Assembly: GCA_017435385.1 (NCBI GenBank)
Contig: JAFSFB010000006.1
Location: 1-64,000 of the forward strand
Direction of reading: 5' to 3'
DNA: 64,000 nt
Origin: Clostridia bacterium
GTDB taxonomy: Bacteria; Bacillota; Clostridia; Oscillospirales; Acutalibacteraceae
Each line of letters starts with the position of its first letter. Position 1 is the first letter of the stretch. Made by a program: the position numbers and the translations under genes. Under the pieces are notes generated by a model, which worked only from the letters and a program-made list of their open reading frames with translations, was not told where the DNA came from and ran no database searches. Positions 51,336 to 59,463 of the stretch are shown here, one piece after another.

Positions 51336-51476
51336 TTATGCCGCATCGGGAGCGGGCACAAGGCGGAGCGTTACGGGCTCGGGATCGGGGAGAAAAGCTT
51401 CGTTTTCCGGTTCTTCAAAAGGAACGTCTGTATCGTCGCCGAGAAGGAATTCATAGATAATGTCTAAAAGCTTCAT
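51336..51476 (-). CDS. Acidic small protein, 46 aa
   Basis: Begins MKLLDIIYEFLLGDDTDVPF and is rich in Asp, Glu and Pro (EEPENEAFLPDPEPV). The amphipathic start (LLDIIYEFLLG) is like those of small membrane-surface peptides. AAAGGAG lies 7 nt before the ATG (51476-51474), and a -10 TATAAT lies about 40 bp upstream. The good ribosome binding site argues that it is real. Not recognised. Confidence 0.55.
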   Translation of the reverse strand: MKLLDIIYEFLLGDDTDVPFEEPENEAFLPDPEPVTLRLVPAPDAA

Positions 51477-51583
51477 TGTTATTTCTCCTTTTGTGTTTTA
51501 ATTTACACCCTTATTATATCGGCTGAGATGTCCCGAAAAACGGACTTTCAATGCTTAAAACAGAAAAAATCAGATTTTTTCGC

Positions 51584-51618
51584 AAAAAAATACTCCGTAC
51601 TTCAAAAGCACGGAGTAT
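51584..51618 (-). terminator. Terminator after the DMT transporter gene
   Basis: Stem (51608-51618 with 51590-51600, one mismatch) followed on the minus strand by a run of U (A run at 51584-51589). Confidence 0.8.
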
Positions 51619-51623
51619 AACTT

Positions 51624-52472
51624 TTAAAACATCATAAGCACCGTTGCGGCGAAGGCAACGAGAGCGGCAACAACCGTTCTTGCCGAGGGCTTTTCCTTGC
51701 GGATGATACTTACAGCGGTTGAGAAGAACATCGTTCCGCCCGTGATGATCGGGAACTGAACAGATGCAGGCAGGCTGACGAGAGCTATGAGGCAGAAAAG
51801 GTTCCCGATTCCGTTGCATACGGCATAGCCCGAAACATACGCAAGCTCCTTGAGGGAGACCCGTGAGATCTTCTTGTTGACGATGAGCTGATAAGCGATG
51901 CAGAAAACAACAACGCAGATGTTGACCGTTGCCATGAAGCTGCGGCTGTCAACCGCAAGCTCGGGTGAGGACTGGTGCATTTTTGAAATAACGCCTACCA
52001 TGCCGTTGAGAACGAAAACAGCGAGGTAATATTTCATGTTACCCTTGTTTTTCTTTCCTTTTTCAAAGCTCATTGCGGTTGCGGCGCCGATGAGAATTAC
52101 GCAGGCGGCTTTCGCAAGATTGAATTCCTCCTTGCAGAAAATGACTCCGTAAGCAAAGGGGAGAAGCATTCCGCCGAGCATAGCGAAAATTGAGAACACA
52201 GAAAGATTTGCCGTTTTGAATGCCTTGAGGCTTGCAAAGCTGTAGCCGAGAACAACGGCGGCGTAGATGACCGCCATGAGAACGGAAAACCATGTTATGC
52301 TGAGCTTAAAGCCGTTGAGAACGAGCATTATCAGGAACGAAATTCCGTGCATATAGAGCGAGAGGGTGACGGCGGAATCCGTGCCGTCGCCACGGCTTTT
52401 CTGGTATTGCTGATTGAATAAAAACTGCAGGGCAAACAGCAACGCCGCCGCCGCAAGCAAACCGTACATCAT
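51624..52472 (-). CDS. DMT/EamA-family permease, 282 aa
   Basis: About ten membrane helices of regular length with the two-fold EamA arrangement (YGLLAAAALLFALQFLFNQQ, VLMAVIYAAVVLGYSFASLK, LSVFSIFAMLGGMLLPFAYG; C-terminal SARTVVAALVAFAATVLMMF). The first half ends near SFEKGKKNKGN. Such transporters export metabolites, often amino acids or nucleotide sugars; the substrate cannot be told. GGAGGTATC lies before the ATG. Confidence 0.82.
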   Translation of the reverse strand: MMYGLLAAAALLFALQFLFNQQYQKSRGDGTDSAVTLSLYMHGISFLIMLVLNGFKLSITWFSVLMAVIYAAVVLGYSFASLKAFKTANLSVFSIFAMLGGMLLPFAYGVIFCKEEFNLAKAACVILIGAATAMSFEKGKKNKGNMKYYLAVFVLNGMVGVISKMHQSSPELAVDSRSFMATVNICVVVFCIAYQLIVNKKISRVSLKELAYVSGYAVCNGIGNLFCLIALVSLPASVQFPIITGGTMFFSTAVSIIRKEKPSARTVVAALVAFAATVLMMF

Positions 52473-52567
52473 TGAATGATACCTCCGATTTTTAGTCCAC
52501 AGAGTATTTTAACAACATGCGGACATTTTGGCAAGGCTTAATATGAAAATTCTTTTGAATTGCCGTA

Positions 52568-52595
52568 TTGATTTATTGCCGACGGATGGTATAAT
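52568..52595 (+). promoter_or_regulatory. Promoter of the M20 peptidase gene
   Basis: -35 TTGATT (52568-52573), a 16-bp spacer and -10 TATAAT (52590-52595). Confidence 0.65.
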
Positions 52596-52627
52596 CAAAG
52601 TATATTTTAATGAAACGGAAAGATGAT

Positions 52628-54061
52628 ATGAAGATACTGATTGCATTTATATGCGCCGTTGCCGTTTTTGCGGCGGTGCTGATTCTCAGAGCTGTTGCTG
52701 TCAGGGCAAAAGCAAGAAAACCCGGGGCTGAAAAGCAGCATGTTTCAGCCGAAAAGCAGGCGGAATATGCCGCAAGACTCGGGGAGATGATTCGCTGCGA
52801 AACGGTTTCGGTCAGAGGAAGCTATGACGACACCGAATTTGCAAGGCTCAGGGAAACGGTAACAAGCCTTTTTCCGAAGGTTCACGAAGCCGCTGAAAAA
52901 ATGATCTTCGGCGACGACTGCTGGGTTTATAAAATCAGCGGAAAAGACGAAACGAGGAATATCATGCTCATGTCGCACCACGATGTTGTTGCGGCAAAGG
53001 GCGAATGGGAGCATCCCGGATTCTGCGGCGAGGTTTTCGGAAACGAGATCTGGGGCAGAGGCACGGTCGACACAAAGACCTCTCTTTTTGCGGAGTTTCA
53101 AGCTCTTGAAGAGCTTCTCAGCGAAGGCTTTTTACCCGAAACCAATGTGTGGCTCGCTTCGTCGCATAACGAGGAGATATTCGGCGACGGCATACCGCTT
53201 GCCGTTGAATATTTCAAAAAGCAGGGGATCGGGTTTGAGTCCGTGCTCGACGAGGGCGGAGGAATAATCGAGCCGCCGCTTGACGGAATCAGGCATAAAT
53301 GCGCCATGGTTGCCGTTCACGAAAAATGCAGGCATACTCTTATCTGCACGGCAAGGCAGGGCAAGGTCAGAAACAGCCTTGCGGCAAACACGGACACGCC
53401 CGTTTCGGTCATGGCGGATTTCATAAACGAGGTCAACAAAAGCAGAATCTTCAGGCGCAGACTTTATCCCGAGGTCAGAGCGATGTTTGAGCAGCTCAGC
53501 CCTTATTCTCCGTTTGCGTACAGCATTGTTTTTGCGAATCTTTGGCTTTTCGGACCGATCGTCAAGACGGTTATGCCGAAAATCAATCCCATGGCGGGAG
53601 CGATGGTCGGCACCAACTGTTATTTCACCGAGATAAACGGCTCAAATGCGGAGAAATCCTGCACGGCAAAGGCTTATTTCCGTGCGATGAGTGCGGAGGA
53701 TCTTGAAAAAGAGCTTTCGGATTTCAGAAGAATTGCTGAAAAATACGGCATTGAAATAACTGAAGGCGAGGGCAACGAGAGCTATGTCCCTGCCGATATG
53801 AGTCATAAAAACTTTTCTTATACGAGAGAGTGCATCGCTGAGATATTCCCTCATACCGTCAGCGCCGCATATGTTCTTGCGGCAGGTACCGATGCAAGAC
53901 ATATGACCGAGGTTTCTCCGTGTGCATTAAGGTTTGCACCGATTGAAATGACGGCTCAGCAGTTTAACAGCGTTCATAATGAGAACGAAAACATTGCCGT
54001 CACATCCGTTGCAAATGCAGTTGCATTTTATAAGTATTATTTAAAGAATTATAAAACATAA
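52628..54061 (+). CDS. M20-family metallopeptidase with N-terminal membrane anchor, 477 aa
   Basis: Residues 2-22 form a membrane helix (KILIAFICAVAVFAAVLILR). The M20 catalytic core follows: MLMSHHDVVAAKGEWEHPGF (first His ligand, Asp), WGRGTVDTKTSLFAEFQALE (bridging Asp), SSHNEEIFGDG (catalytic Glu, metal Glu), and a C-terminal AAGTDARHM (last metal ligand His). The sequence pattern is that of the carboxypeptidase Cps1 / PM20D1 type, which act on N-acyl amino acids or dipeptides. The start at 52628 has GGAAAG at the right distance; the ATG at 52610 lacks one. It is followed by the lone E2-like acyltransferase gene 79 bp downstream. Confidence 0.88.
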   Translation: MKILIAFICAVAVFAAVLILRAVAVRAKARKPGAEKQHVSAEKQAEYAARLGEMIRCETVSVRGSYDDTEFARLRETVTSLFPKVHEAAEKMIFGDDCWVYKISGKDETRNIMLMSHHDVVAAKGEWEHPGFCGEVFGNEIWGRGTVDTKTSLFAEFQALEELLSEGFLPETNVWLASSHNEEIFGDGIPLAVEYFKKQGIGFESVLDEGGGIIEPPLDGIRHKCAMVAVHEKCRHTLICTARQGKVRNSLAANTDTPVSVMADFINEVNKSRIFRRRLYPEVRAMFEQLSPYSPFAYSIVFANLWLFGPIVKTVMPKINPMAGAMVGTNCYFTEINGSNAEKSCTAKAYFRAMSAEDLEKELSDFRRIAEKYGIEITEGEGNESYVPADMSHKNFSYTRECIAEIFPHTVSAAYVLAAGTDARHMTEVSPCALRFAPIEMTAQQFNSVHNENENIAVTSVANAVAFYKYYLKNYKT

Positions 54062-54140
54062 ATTATTACCGAAGAATATGCGTGATATTATTGTGTTCCG
54101 GACACAGTGAAATAAATATAAATCGAAAGAAGGTTCCGCC

Positions 54141-55109
54141 GTGAGTTTGAAAGAATATATGAAAGCCGCAAGGCTCACTCCCGACAAAAATGACAAGGTC
54201 GAATATATGAGCATGCGTGAAAAAATGATGTGCAATGTTTTTGTGAATTCCCAGAGGAATATTCCGCCCGTTACATGCATCTACGATGCCGATGTAACCA
54301 AGCTCACGGAAGCTTTCAACCGCCTCAGGGCTGACTGCGGCTATAAGCTGACTCTCAACACGCTTATTATCAGAATACTTGTTGAGGGGCTCAAGGCTGC
54401 GCCGAGATTGAATGCGCATTATCAGTATAATCATTTTTCGGATTCAGGCAGATTGGTCATCAAAAAGAACATAGACCTTTCCATGGCTGTGTGCACGAAA
54501 GACGGAGCAACTCATCAGGTAAAGCTCCGTAACCTTGAAAACAAAAGTCTTCGGGAAATATCCGATCTTGCAGCAAGCGCACGGGAAAGACTTGAAACCG
54601 CCGAGCTTGACGATGTTATGTTCGAGGTTTCAAGGCAGCGTATACTCGGCGAGATGTCCCACGGCAGAATACTCTCACCGCTTTGCCAGTCGCTGAGTGC
54701 GGCATTTGGTAAGGGCAAGGTTGTCTATCTTTCAAAAACCCTCAAATCGGATTTTATGAAAATATTCGGCAAAAAAGAAATTCAGCCCGAAAGCAGCGTA
54801 AAGATGGAGGAAATGAATGAGGGCACGGTGTGCATCACAAACTGGGGCTCACTTTATGACAAGCTCAATGTAGAGATTGTCCGAATTCCGCTGCTTTATC
54901 CGCAGGTGTTTCTCCTTGGTGTCGGTCGCCTCAGAACGGAAAAATATGCGTATGAGGACGAGAACGGTAATGTGCGTCTGGACACGAAACAGGTTCTGCC
55001 CTTGTCGCTGAATTTCGACCATAAAATCGGCGGTGCCTCCGAGCTGATACCTTTCATAAAAAAGCTTGATGAAATTCTTGAAGATCCCGAAGTTATTTAT
55101 AATTGGTAA
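54141..55109 (+). CDS. Stand-alone 2-oxoacid dehydrogenase E2-like / CAT-fold acyltransferase, 322 aa
   Basis: It has the trimeric acyltransferase fold of dihydrolipoamide acyltransferases but no lipoyl or peripheral-binding domain. Visible blocks: KLTEAFNRLRADCGYKLTLN, NAHYQYNHFSDSGRLVIKKN, IDLSMAVCTKDGATHQVKLR, and the C-terminal NFDHKIGGASELIPFIKKLD. In authentic E2 the last motif is DHRxxDG; here it is DHKIGG, with His kept and the catalytic-support Asp missing. So it may use CoA esters in another reaction or be a degenerate paralogue. GAAAGAAGG lies upstream. Nothing else of a dehydrogenase complex is nearby. Confidence 0.78.
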   Translation: MSLKEYMKAARLTPDKNDKVEYMSMREKMMCNVFVNSQRNIPPVTCIYDADVTKLTEAFNRLRADCGYKLTLNTLIIRILVEGLKAAPRLNAHYQYNHFSDSGRLVIKKNIDLSMAVCTKDGATHQVKLRNLENKSLREISDLAASARERLETAELDDVMFEVSRQRILGEMSHGRILSPLCQSLSAAFGKGKVVYLSKTLKSDFMKIFGKKEIQPESSVKMEEMNEGTVCITNWGSLYDKLNVEIVRIPLLYPQVFLLGVGRLRTEKYAYEDENGNVRLDTKQVLPLSLNFDHKIGGASELIPFIKKLDEILEDPEVIYNW

Positions 55110-55127
55110 TTTTTTTATTTTCCTTTA

Positions 55128-56330
55128 TTAACGGGAGCGATTGCCGTTTGTGCGCTTCTTCATTTTTATCAGCGAGAAAATCATAATAACCGCAAAGGCA
55201 TAGCCCACGGCATACAAAAGATATTCCGCATGCCAGATATCATATTTTTCGGGGTTAGCCATAACCTCGCCTGCTTCGTAATATGTCCAGCCCGTATAGT
55301 GGCATTCCGATACGATAAAAGCGGAAGGTATAATCAGAAGGTTGCGGATTCCCGTCAAGGTGAAATCCGGTCTTTCGTCTTTTCTTTTGATGAAGAAAAC
55401 GGTGAAGAGTACGATGCTTGCCGCAAGGCAGAGTATTCCGAGAACGGCAACAACGATTGAAAGAATGTCGTTATGAGGTTTGATTTCAAAATAAGGAGCA
55501 ACGACAAAGAGAATGCCTGCAAGAACTGTCAGCGAAACCTGAACGGTGTTCATGACGGCTGTTTTTTCTTTGGGCAAGCCAAGCCTGAATTCGGGCTTGC
55601 GGTTTTCGGTTATCCAACCGCAAAAGGGCTTTCTGAATCTGAAAAACACAAAAACGAGAATAAAAACAACAACGAGGAAAAACGATTCGAAATAACTTTG
55701 AAAGGTCAGAACGCTCTGCGGATTTGAGGAAGCTGTCAAAATCAGCGGAAGAGAGAGAAGAACAACGGAAAAAGCCGAAAAGAATGAAGCAAACGAGCCG
55801 TTGCCGAGAGTTTTTCTGAATTCCTCGCTCTGTGACTCCGATGCACGGCAGAAAAGTTCGTTTTCTTTAATATCCTTTGCCTTTGTGACACCGAGAACGG
55901 TGATTGCGCATGCACAGATTTCAAAAAGGAGCATGATCGAAAAGCCTATGACGGGGCGATAAAAGCCGTATGAGATTCCGAACATGCAGACAAGACCGAT
56001 AACGGAAACGGTTATAGAGATATAAACCATGGTTCTGATGCCCGAAACAGTTCTTCCGATAAGAGCTCTGACCTGCTTTTCCGTTTTTCGGCTATCGGAT
56101 TCAGCGGCTGAAACGCAGCCCGACCGTTCTCCTCTCAACAGCTCGTCGCAGGTTACGCCGAACATTTCTGCAATAGCAGGCAGAAGCGAGATATCGGGAG
56201 AGCATTCATCTCTTTCCCAACGGCTGACTGCTTTGTTTGAAATATTAAGACGGTCGGCAACCTCCTGCTGAGTCATGCCGTTTGCTTTTCTCAATGCGGC
56301 GATGAATTGACCGAGTGTGTTTTTTGACAT
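55128..56330 (-). CDS. XRE regulator with multi-helix membrane domain, 400 aa
   Basis: Residues 6-66 are an HTH (QFIAALRKANGMTQQEVADR, NISNKAVSRWERDECSPDIS). The remainder holds about eight hydrophobic segments (MVYISITVSVIGLVCMFGIS, FSIMLLFEICACAITVLGVT, FASFFSAFSVVLLSLPLILT and others), separated by charged loops. It is therefore a membrane-bound DNA-binding protein, a class known in Clostridia and Lactobacillales for sensing envelope or stress signals. GGAGG lies before the ATG. The repeated CCCGCARAGCG sequences upstream (56393-56428) may be its own site. Confidence 0.82.
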   Translation of the reverse strand: MSKNTLGQFIAALRKANGMTQQEVADRLNISNKAVSRWERDECSPDISLLPAIAEMFGVTCDELLRGERSGCVSAAESDSRKTEKQVRALIGRTVSGIRTMVYISITVSVIGLVCMFGISYGFYRPVIGFSIMLLFEICACAITVLGVTKAKDIKENELFCRASESQSEEFRKTLGNGSFASFFSAFSVVLLSLPLILTASSNPQSVLTFQSYFESFFLVVVFILVFVFFRFRKPFCGWITENRKPEFRLGLPKEKTAVMNTVQVSLTVLAGILFVVAPYFEIKPHNDILSIVVAVLGILCLAASIVLFTVFFIKRKDERPDFTLTGIRNLLIIPSAFIVSECHYTGWTYYEAGEVMANPEKYDIWHAEYLLYAVGYAFAVIMIFSLIKMKKRTNGNRSR

Positions 56331-56362
56331 AACGATTCCTCCTTGGGTTCTTTTCCGGTTTT

Positions 56363-56391
56363 ATTCTACACGAACGGGAGTGAAAAATAAA
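56363..56391 (-). promoter_or_regulatory. Possible promoter for the XRE-membrane gene
   Basis: Minus strand -35 TTTATT (56391-56386), a 17-bp spacer and -10 TAGAAT (56368-56363). The -35 is weak; the direct repeats at 56393-56428 lie just upstream, as for an activator. Confidence 0.4.
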
Positions 56392-56392
56392 G

Positions 56393-56428
56393 CCCGCAGA
56401 GCGAAAATCATTCCCGCAAAGCGAGAAT
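56393..56428. repeat. Two 16-bp direct repeats with 20-bp period
   Basis: CCCGCAGAGCGAAAAT (56393-56408) and CCCGCAAAGCGAGAAT (56413-56428) match at 14 of 16 positions. They lie just upstream of the weak minus-strand promoter of the XRE-membrane gene, as an activator or repressor site would. Confidence 0.5.
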
Positions 56429-56510
56429 ATCCCGTTTTGACGCTGATTTGATATGCTCCGACTGCGGAATTTCAGAGAAATGTTCCGTTTCTTATAGCCT
56501 TCATTTAATC

Positions 56511-56539
56511 TTGACAACGCAGAAAACAGGTGTTATAAT
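56511..56539 (+). promoter_or_regulatory. Consensus promoter of the first cobalamin operon
   Basis: -35 TTGACA (56511-56516), a 17-bp spacer and -10 TATAAT (56534-56539); both hexamers match the sigma-A consensus exactly. Confidence 0.9.
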
Positions 56540-56575
56540 ATTTGATAGTTGAATATGGATTTATTAAGATACGGT

Positions 56576-56718
56576 TTGAAAAGTTGTATGCTGAGTAAAT
56601 TAAAAGGGAAATCAGGTTCGAATCCTGAACAACCGCCATTACTGTATTTGAAGCAGAGCTTATGCTTTATATAAGTCAGAACACCTGCCGTGTCTTTTCA
56701 GGTTAATACACAACTTTG
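56576..56718 (+). ncRNA. Cobalamin riboswitch 1 (aptamer)
   Basis: Conserved blocks of the cobalamin aptamer are visible in order: AAAAGGGAA, then a small hairpin (TCAGGTTCGAATCCTGA), ACCGCCATTACTGT, a peripheral arm with GAAGC, and AGTCAGAACACCTGCC. The ends pair as P1-like AAGTTGTAT (56581-56589) with ATACACAACTT (56706-56716). Two terminator-like hairpins follow before the downstream gene at 56897. It binds B12 and should stop transcription of the transcobalamin-like genes when B12 is plentiful. Confidence 0.92.
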
Positions 56719-56723
56719 GTGAG

Positions 56724-56840
56724 AAGAGTGCAACCGATTAACTGCTTGACAGCATATCGGGTTTGCGCTTTTTTTATTGCTTTGTCGGGTTGTTTGTCTG
56801 TTGTACTCTTTTAACTTTCTTGTTAAAAGGGTATTTTTTT
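56724..56840 (+). terminator. Expression platform of cobalamin riboswitch 1: tandem terminators
   Basis: First hairpin: GTGCAACCGAT (56728-56738) with ATCGGGTTTGCGC (56756-56768), T run at 56769-56775. Second hairpin: ACTCTTTTAAC (56805-56815) with GTTAAAAGGGT (56822-56832), T run at 56834-56840. AAGAGT at 56724-56729 can pair with ACTCTT at 56805-56810, a candidate antiterminator. Confidence 0.75.
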
Positions 56841-56896
56841 ATGTTCAGAATCAGTGGCCGCTGTTTTGATAAAATTTATTTAAAGGAGTTTTCACA

Positions 56897-57667
56897 ATGA
56901 AAAAAACACTCGCAGTTATCCTTGCCTTCATTATGATTGCAGGATGCATGTCCTCTCTTGCCTTTGCCGAGGAAACCCCGACGGTTTTCGTAACCATCGC
57001 AAACAAAGGCGCTTTTGCAACGGCACAGATTGAAGTTGCCGTAACGGATATCGACGGTGATGACAAGCTTACCGTAAACGATGCTCTCTATGCCGCACAC
57101 GAAGCCTCTTATTCAGGCGGTGCTTCATCGGGCTACGGATATTATACCCACAAGGACTACGGTCTCTCACTGGGTAAGCTCTGGGGCGATACAAGCGGAA
57201 ATTTCGGATACTATATCAATGATAAATCCTGCTGGGGTCTTGCTGACGAAGTCAAGGACGGCGACTATGTCAGTGCTTTTGTTTATTCTGACGGTAAATA
57301 TTATTCGGATAAATACAGTTTTTTCACCGTCCGCAACATTTCGGTAAAGGCGAATTCCGATATCGAGCTGACACTCTGCTGTGCAGGCTATGATGCAAAC
57401 TGGAATCCTGTAACTCTTCCCGTTGCGAATGCCGAAATCACCGTTGACGGTAAAGCAACAGGTGTGAAAACAGATGCAAACGGCAAGGCAACAATTCAGT
57501 TAAGCTCTTCGGGGGAATACCTTATCAGTGCGGTTTCGGATTCCGAAACACTTGTGCCTCCCGTTTGCGTTGCACAGGTAAGCGGCGGACTTTTCGCATC
57601 AATTATTTCAGCTGTGATCTCCCTGATAAACACAGTTATCAGTTTATTCCTTTCGCTCGTAAAGTAA
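56897..57667 (+). CDS. Secreted DUF4430 (transcobalamin C-terminal-like) protein, 256 aa
   Basis: Signal peptide 1-24. It could be cut at LAFA-EE by signal peptidase I, or lipidated at C17 (IAGC is a plausible lipobox). Residues about 28-143 match DUF4430, the beta domain shared with intrinsic factor/transcobalamin: VTIANKGAFA, a calcium-type loop DIDGDDKLTVNDALY (51-65), GNFGYYINDKSCWG (101-114) and DGDYVSAFVY (121-130). Residues about 147-228 form a carboxypeptidase-regulatory-like Ig domain. The tail GLFASIISAVISLINTVISL (231-250) is hydrophobic. It lies behind a cobalamin riboswitch and 3 nt before a second transcobalamin-like gene, so an extracellular cobalamin-binding role is likely. 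Confidence 0.8.
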   Translation: MKKTLAVILAFIMIAGCMSSLAFAEETPTVFVTIANKGAFATAQIEVAVTDIDGDDKLTVNDALYAAHEASYSGGASSGYGYYTHKDYGLSLGKLWGDTSGNFGYYINDKSCWGLADEVKDGDYVSAFVYSDGKYYSDKYSFFTVRNISVKANSDIELTLCCAGYDANWNPVTLPVANAEITVDGKATGVKTDANGKATIQLSSSGEYLISAVSDSETLVPPVCVAQVSGGLFASIISAVISLINTVISLFLSLVK

Positions 57668-57670
57668 ACC

Positions 57671-59314
57671 ATGAATAAGACTCATAAACTGCTTTGGGTT
57701 ATTCTCTCTATAATCGTTGCAGCGGTGAGTATTTTGCCTGCCGCCGCACACGGAGAATATTCAAACGGCATAATCGGATATAATCTGCAAAAGTCATCTT
57801 TGCATTCCGTTCAGGAATGGATTGACGGCGATCTGACTGATGATGCGGGGTTGGGCTCCGAGTGGTATATTATTGCTTTGAGCAAGCACGGTGATTATGA
57901 TTTTTCAAATTACAATAACGCATTAAACAAATATCTTTCAAAAAATGAAGTGGGTTCCGCATCCTCACGTCTTAAATATGCTCTCACATATGTCGCAATT
58001 GGTGATAAAACAAACCCGTATATCAACAAAGCTCTCGGTAATTCAGTCGGAGAACAAGGAATAATGAGCCTTGTTTTCGGATTGCATTTGCTCAATAACG
58101 GCTGCAGGTGCGATGCTTATTCCGTTAACGGACTAATTGATGAACTGATTTCTTTGCAGCTTGCAGACGGCGGCTTTTCGGTTATGGGTGAATACGGTGA
58201 CGTTGATGTGACGGCAATGACTGTTCAGGCGTTGGCGATTCACTATAACAGTAATTCTGCCGTCAAATCCGCTGTTGATGATGCACTCGATTTTCTTTCT
58301 GTCCGTCAGCTTGCAGACGGAGGATACTCGGCATACGGAGTTACTAACCCCGAAAGCTCGGCACAGGTTATAATTGCGCTTTCTTCTTTGAAAATTGATG
58401 TTTGCAACGATGACAGATTCGTAAAAAACGGCAAAACGGTTTTTGACGGAATGAACAGTTTTCGCTTGGCTGACGGAAGCTTTTGCCACAGAGAAGGCGG
58501 TGATTCCGATTCAACGGCAACATCTCAGGTTTTCAGCGCTTTAATTGCCTATGAAAACATGAAAAACTGCAAGTCATCATTCTATATTTTTAATCAGAAT
58601 AAAAACGATTCCGAAGCAACAACCGATGCAATTATAACTGAAACAGTCGTTTCGCAATCAACGGTAGAAGCCGAAACATCAGTTTTTGTTGAGTACACTT
58701 CGGAAAGTGCAGGCATAACAATTGTCTCCGAATCCGATGCACAAAAAACGGAAACAGAGGAAACTCGTAAAGACACAATCGGTTCAGCCGGATTGACAGT
58801 TATCTTAGTCTGTGCAATTTCAATACTGATGTGTGCCGTGCTTTTTGCAACAAAAAAGCATAAGTTCGCAGTGCTTGTTATTGTGGCGGCGGTTGCTGTT
58901 ATTGCATTGTCTGCAGGAGTATACGGAGATAATGACACCGATACGATCGGCTCTGTTACCATAAGCATAAACTGCGGCGTAATAAAAAATGAAAATAAAA
59001 GCTATATTCCCGAAAGCGGAGTCATTCTTGAAGAAACAGAGATTGAAATAGAAACCGGCGACACGGTTTACGATGTTCTTGCCGAAGTCTGTAAAGAAAA
59101 CGGAATTATTTTTTCTTCAAACATGGGATATATTGAAGGAATAAACAATATTTATGAGATGGATTTCGGCAAATCATCAGGCTGGATATATTTTGTGAAC
59201 GGAGAATCGCCGTCGATTGGCTGTGGCAATTATGAGCTTTCAGACGGCGATAATATTCAATGGCATTATACTTGCGATATGGGTAAAGACCTTGACATTG
59301 TTTTTGAAAAATAA
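57671..59314 (+). CDS. Bacterial intrinsic factor/transcobalamin-like protein, 547 aa: alpha/alpha-toroid plus DUF4430
   Basis: Signal peptide 1-27. Residues about 40-300 form a prenyltransferase-like alpha/alpha toroid with repeats LADGGF (164-169), LADGGY (214-219) and LADGSF (266-271), the fold of the alpha domain of vertebrate cobalamin binders. A Ser/Thr/Glu-rich linker (315-370) is followed by a membrane hairpin (TM 373-393, TKKHK, TM 399-418). Residues 425-545 are DUF4430: GDTVYDVL (463-470), MGYIEGI (485-491), SGWIYFVNGE (503-512), LSDGDNIQWHY (523-533). With the positive TKKHK turn inside, both binding domains face outward. It has the alpha-plus-beta order of human intrinsic factor. 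Under riboswitch 1. Confidence 0.82.
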   Translation: MNKTHKLLWVILSIIVAAVSILPAAAHGEYSNGIIGYNLQKSSLHSVQEWIDGDLTDDAGLGSEWYIIALSKHGDYDFSNYNNALNKYLSKNEVGSASSRLKYALTYVAIGDKTNPYINKALGNSVGEQGIMSLVFGLHLLNNGCRCDAYSVNGLIDELISLQLADGGFSVMGEYGDVDVTAMTVQALAIHYNSNSAVKSAVDDALDFLSVRQLADGGYSAYGVTNPESSAQVIIALSSLKIDVCNDDRFVKNGKTVFDGMNSFRLADGSFCHREGGDSDSTATSQVFSALIAYENMKNCKSSFYIFNQNKNDSEATTDAIITETVVSQSTVEAETSVFVEYTSESAGITIVSESDAQKTETEETRKDTIGSAGLTVILVCAISILMCAVLFATKKHKFAVLVIVAAVAVIALSAGVYGDNDTDTIGSVTISINCGVIKNENKSYIPESGVILEETEIEIETGDTVYDVLAEVCKENGIIFSSNMGYIEGINNIYEMDFGKSSGWIYFVNGESPSIGCGNYELSDGDNIQWHYTCDMGKDLDIVFEK

Positions 59315-59320
59315 TATAAT
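59292..59320 (+). promoter_or_regulatory. Consensus promoter of the second cobalamin operon, overlapping the upstream gene end
   Basis: -35 TTGACA (59292-59297), a 17-bp spacer and -10 TATAAT (59315-59320), both exact consensus. The -35 is made from codons of the upstream gene's last residues, and the -10 begins directly after its stop codon. Confidence 0.9.
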
Positions 59321-59327
59321 CAGACTA

Positions 59328-59455
59328 CGGTTCGAAACGCTTAGCGGAGTAGATTAAAAGGGAAATCGGGTCAGAATCCCGAGCAACCGCCATTACCGTG
59401 TTTATGCTTAGGCATATCAGTCGGAACACCTGCCGTAACTTCGGTTTAATATCTT
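59328..59455 (+). ncRNA. Cobalamin riboswitch 2 (aptamer)
   Basis: Same ordered blocks as riboswitch 1: AAAAGGGAA, a short hairpin (TCGGGTCAGAATCCCGA), ACCGCCATTACCGT, a peripheral arm, and AGTCGGAACACCTGCC. It precedes the ECF transporter genes. Confidence 0.92.
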
Positions 59456-59463
59456 TTTGGATG

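Noticed and set aside
54141..55109. Evidence for a complete 2-oxoacid dehydrogenase complex
   Set aside because: Only the E2-like catalytic domain is present; no E1, E3 or lipoyl-domain genes lie nearby and the DHRxxDG motif is altered.
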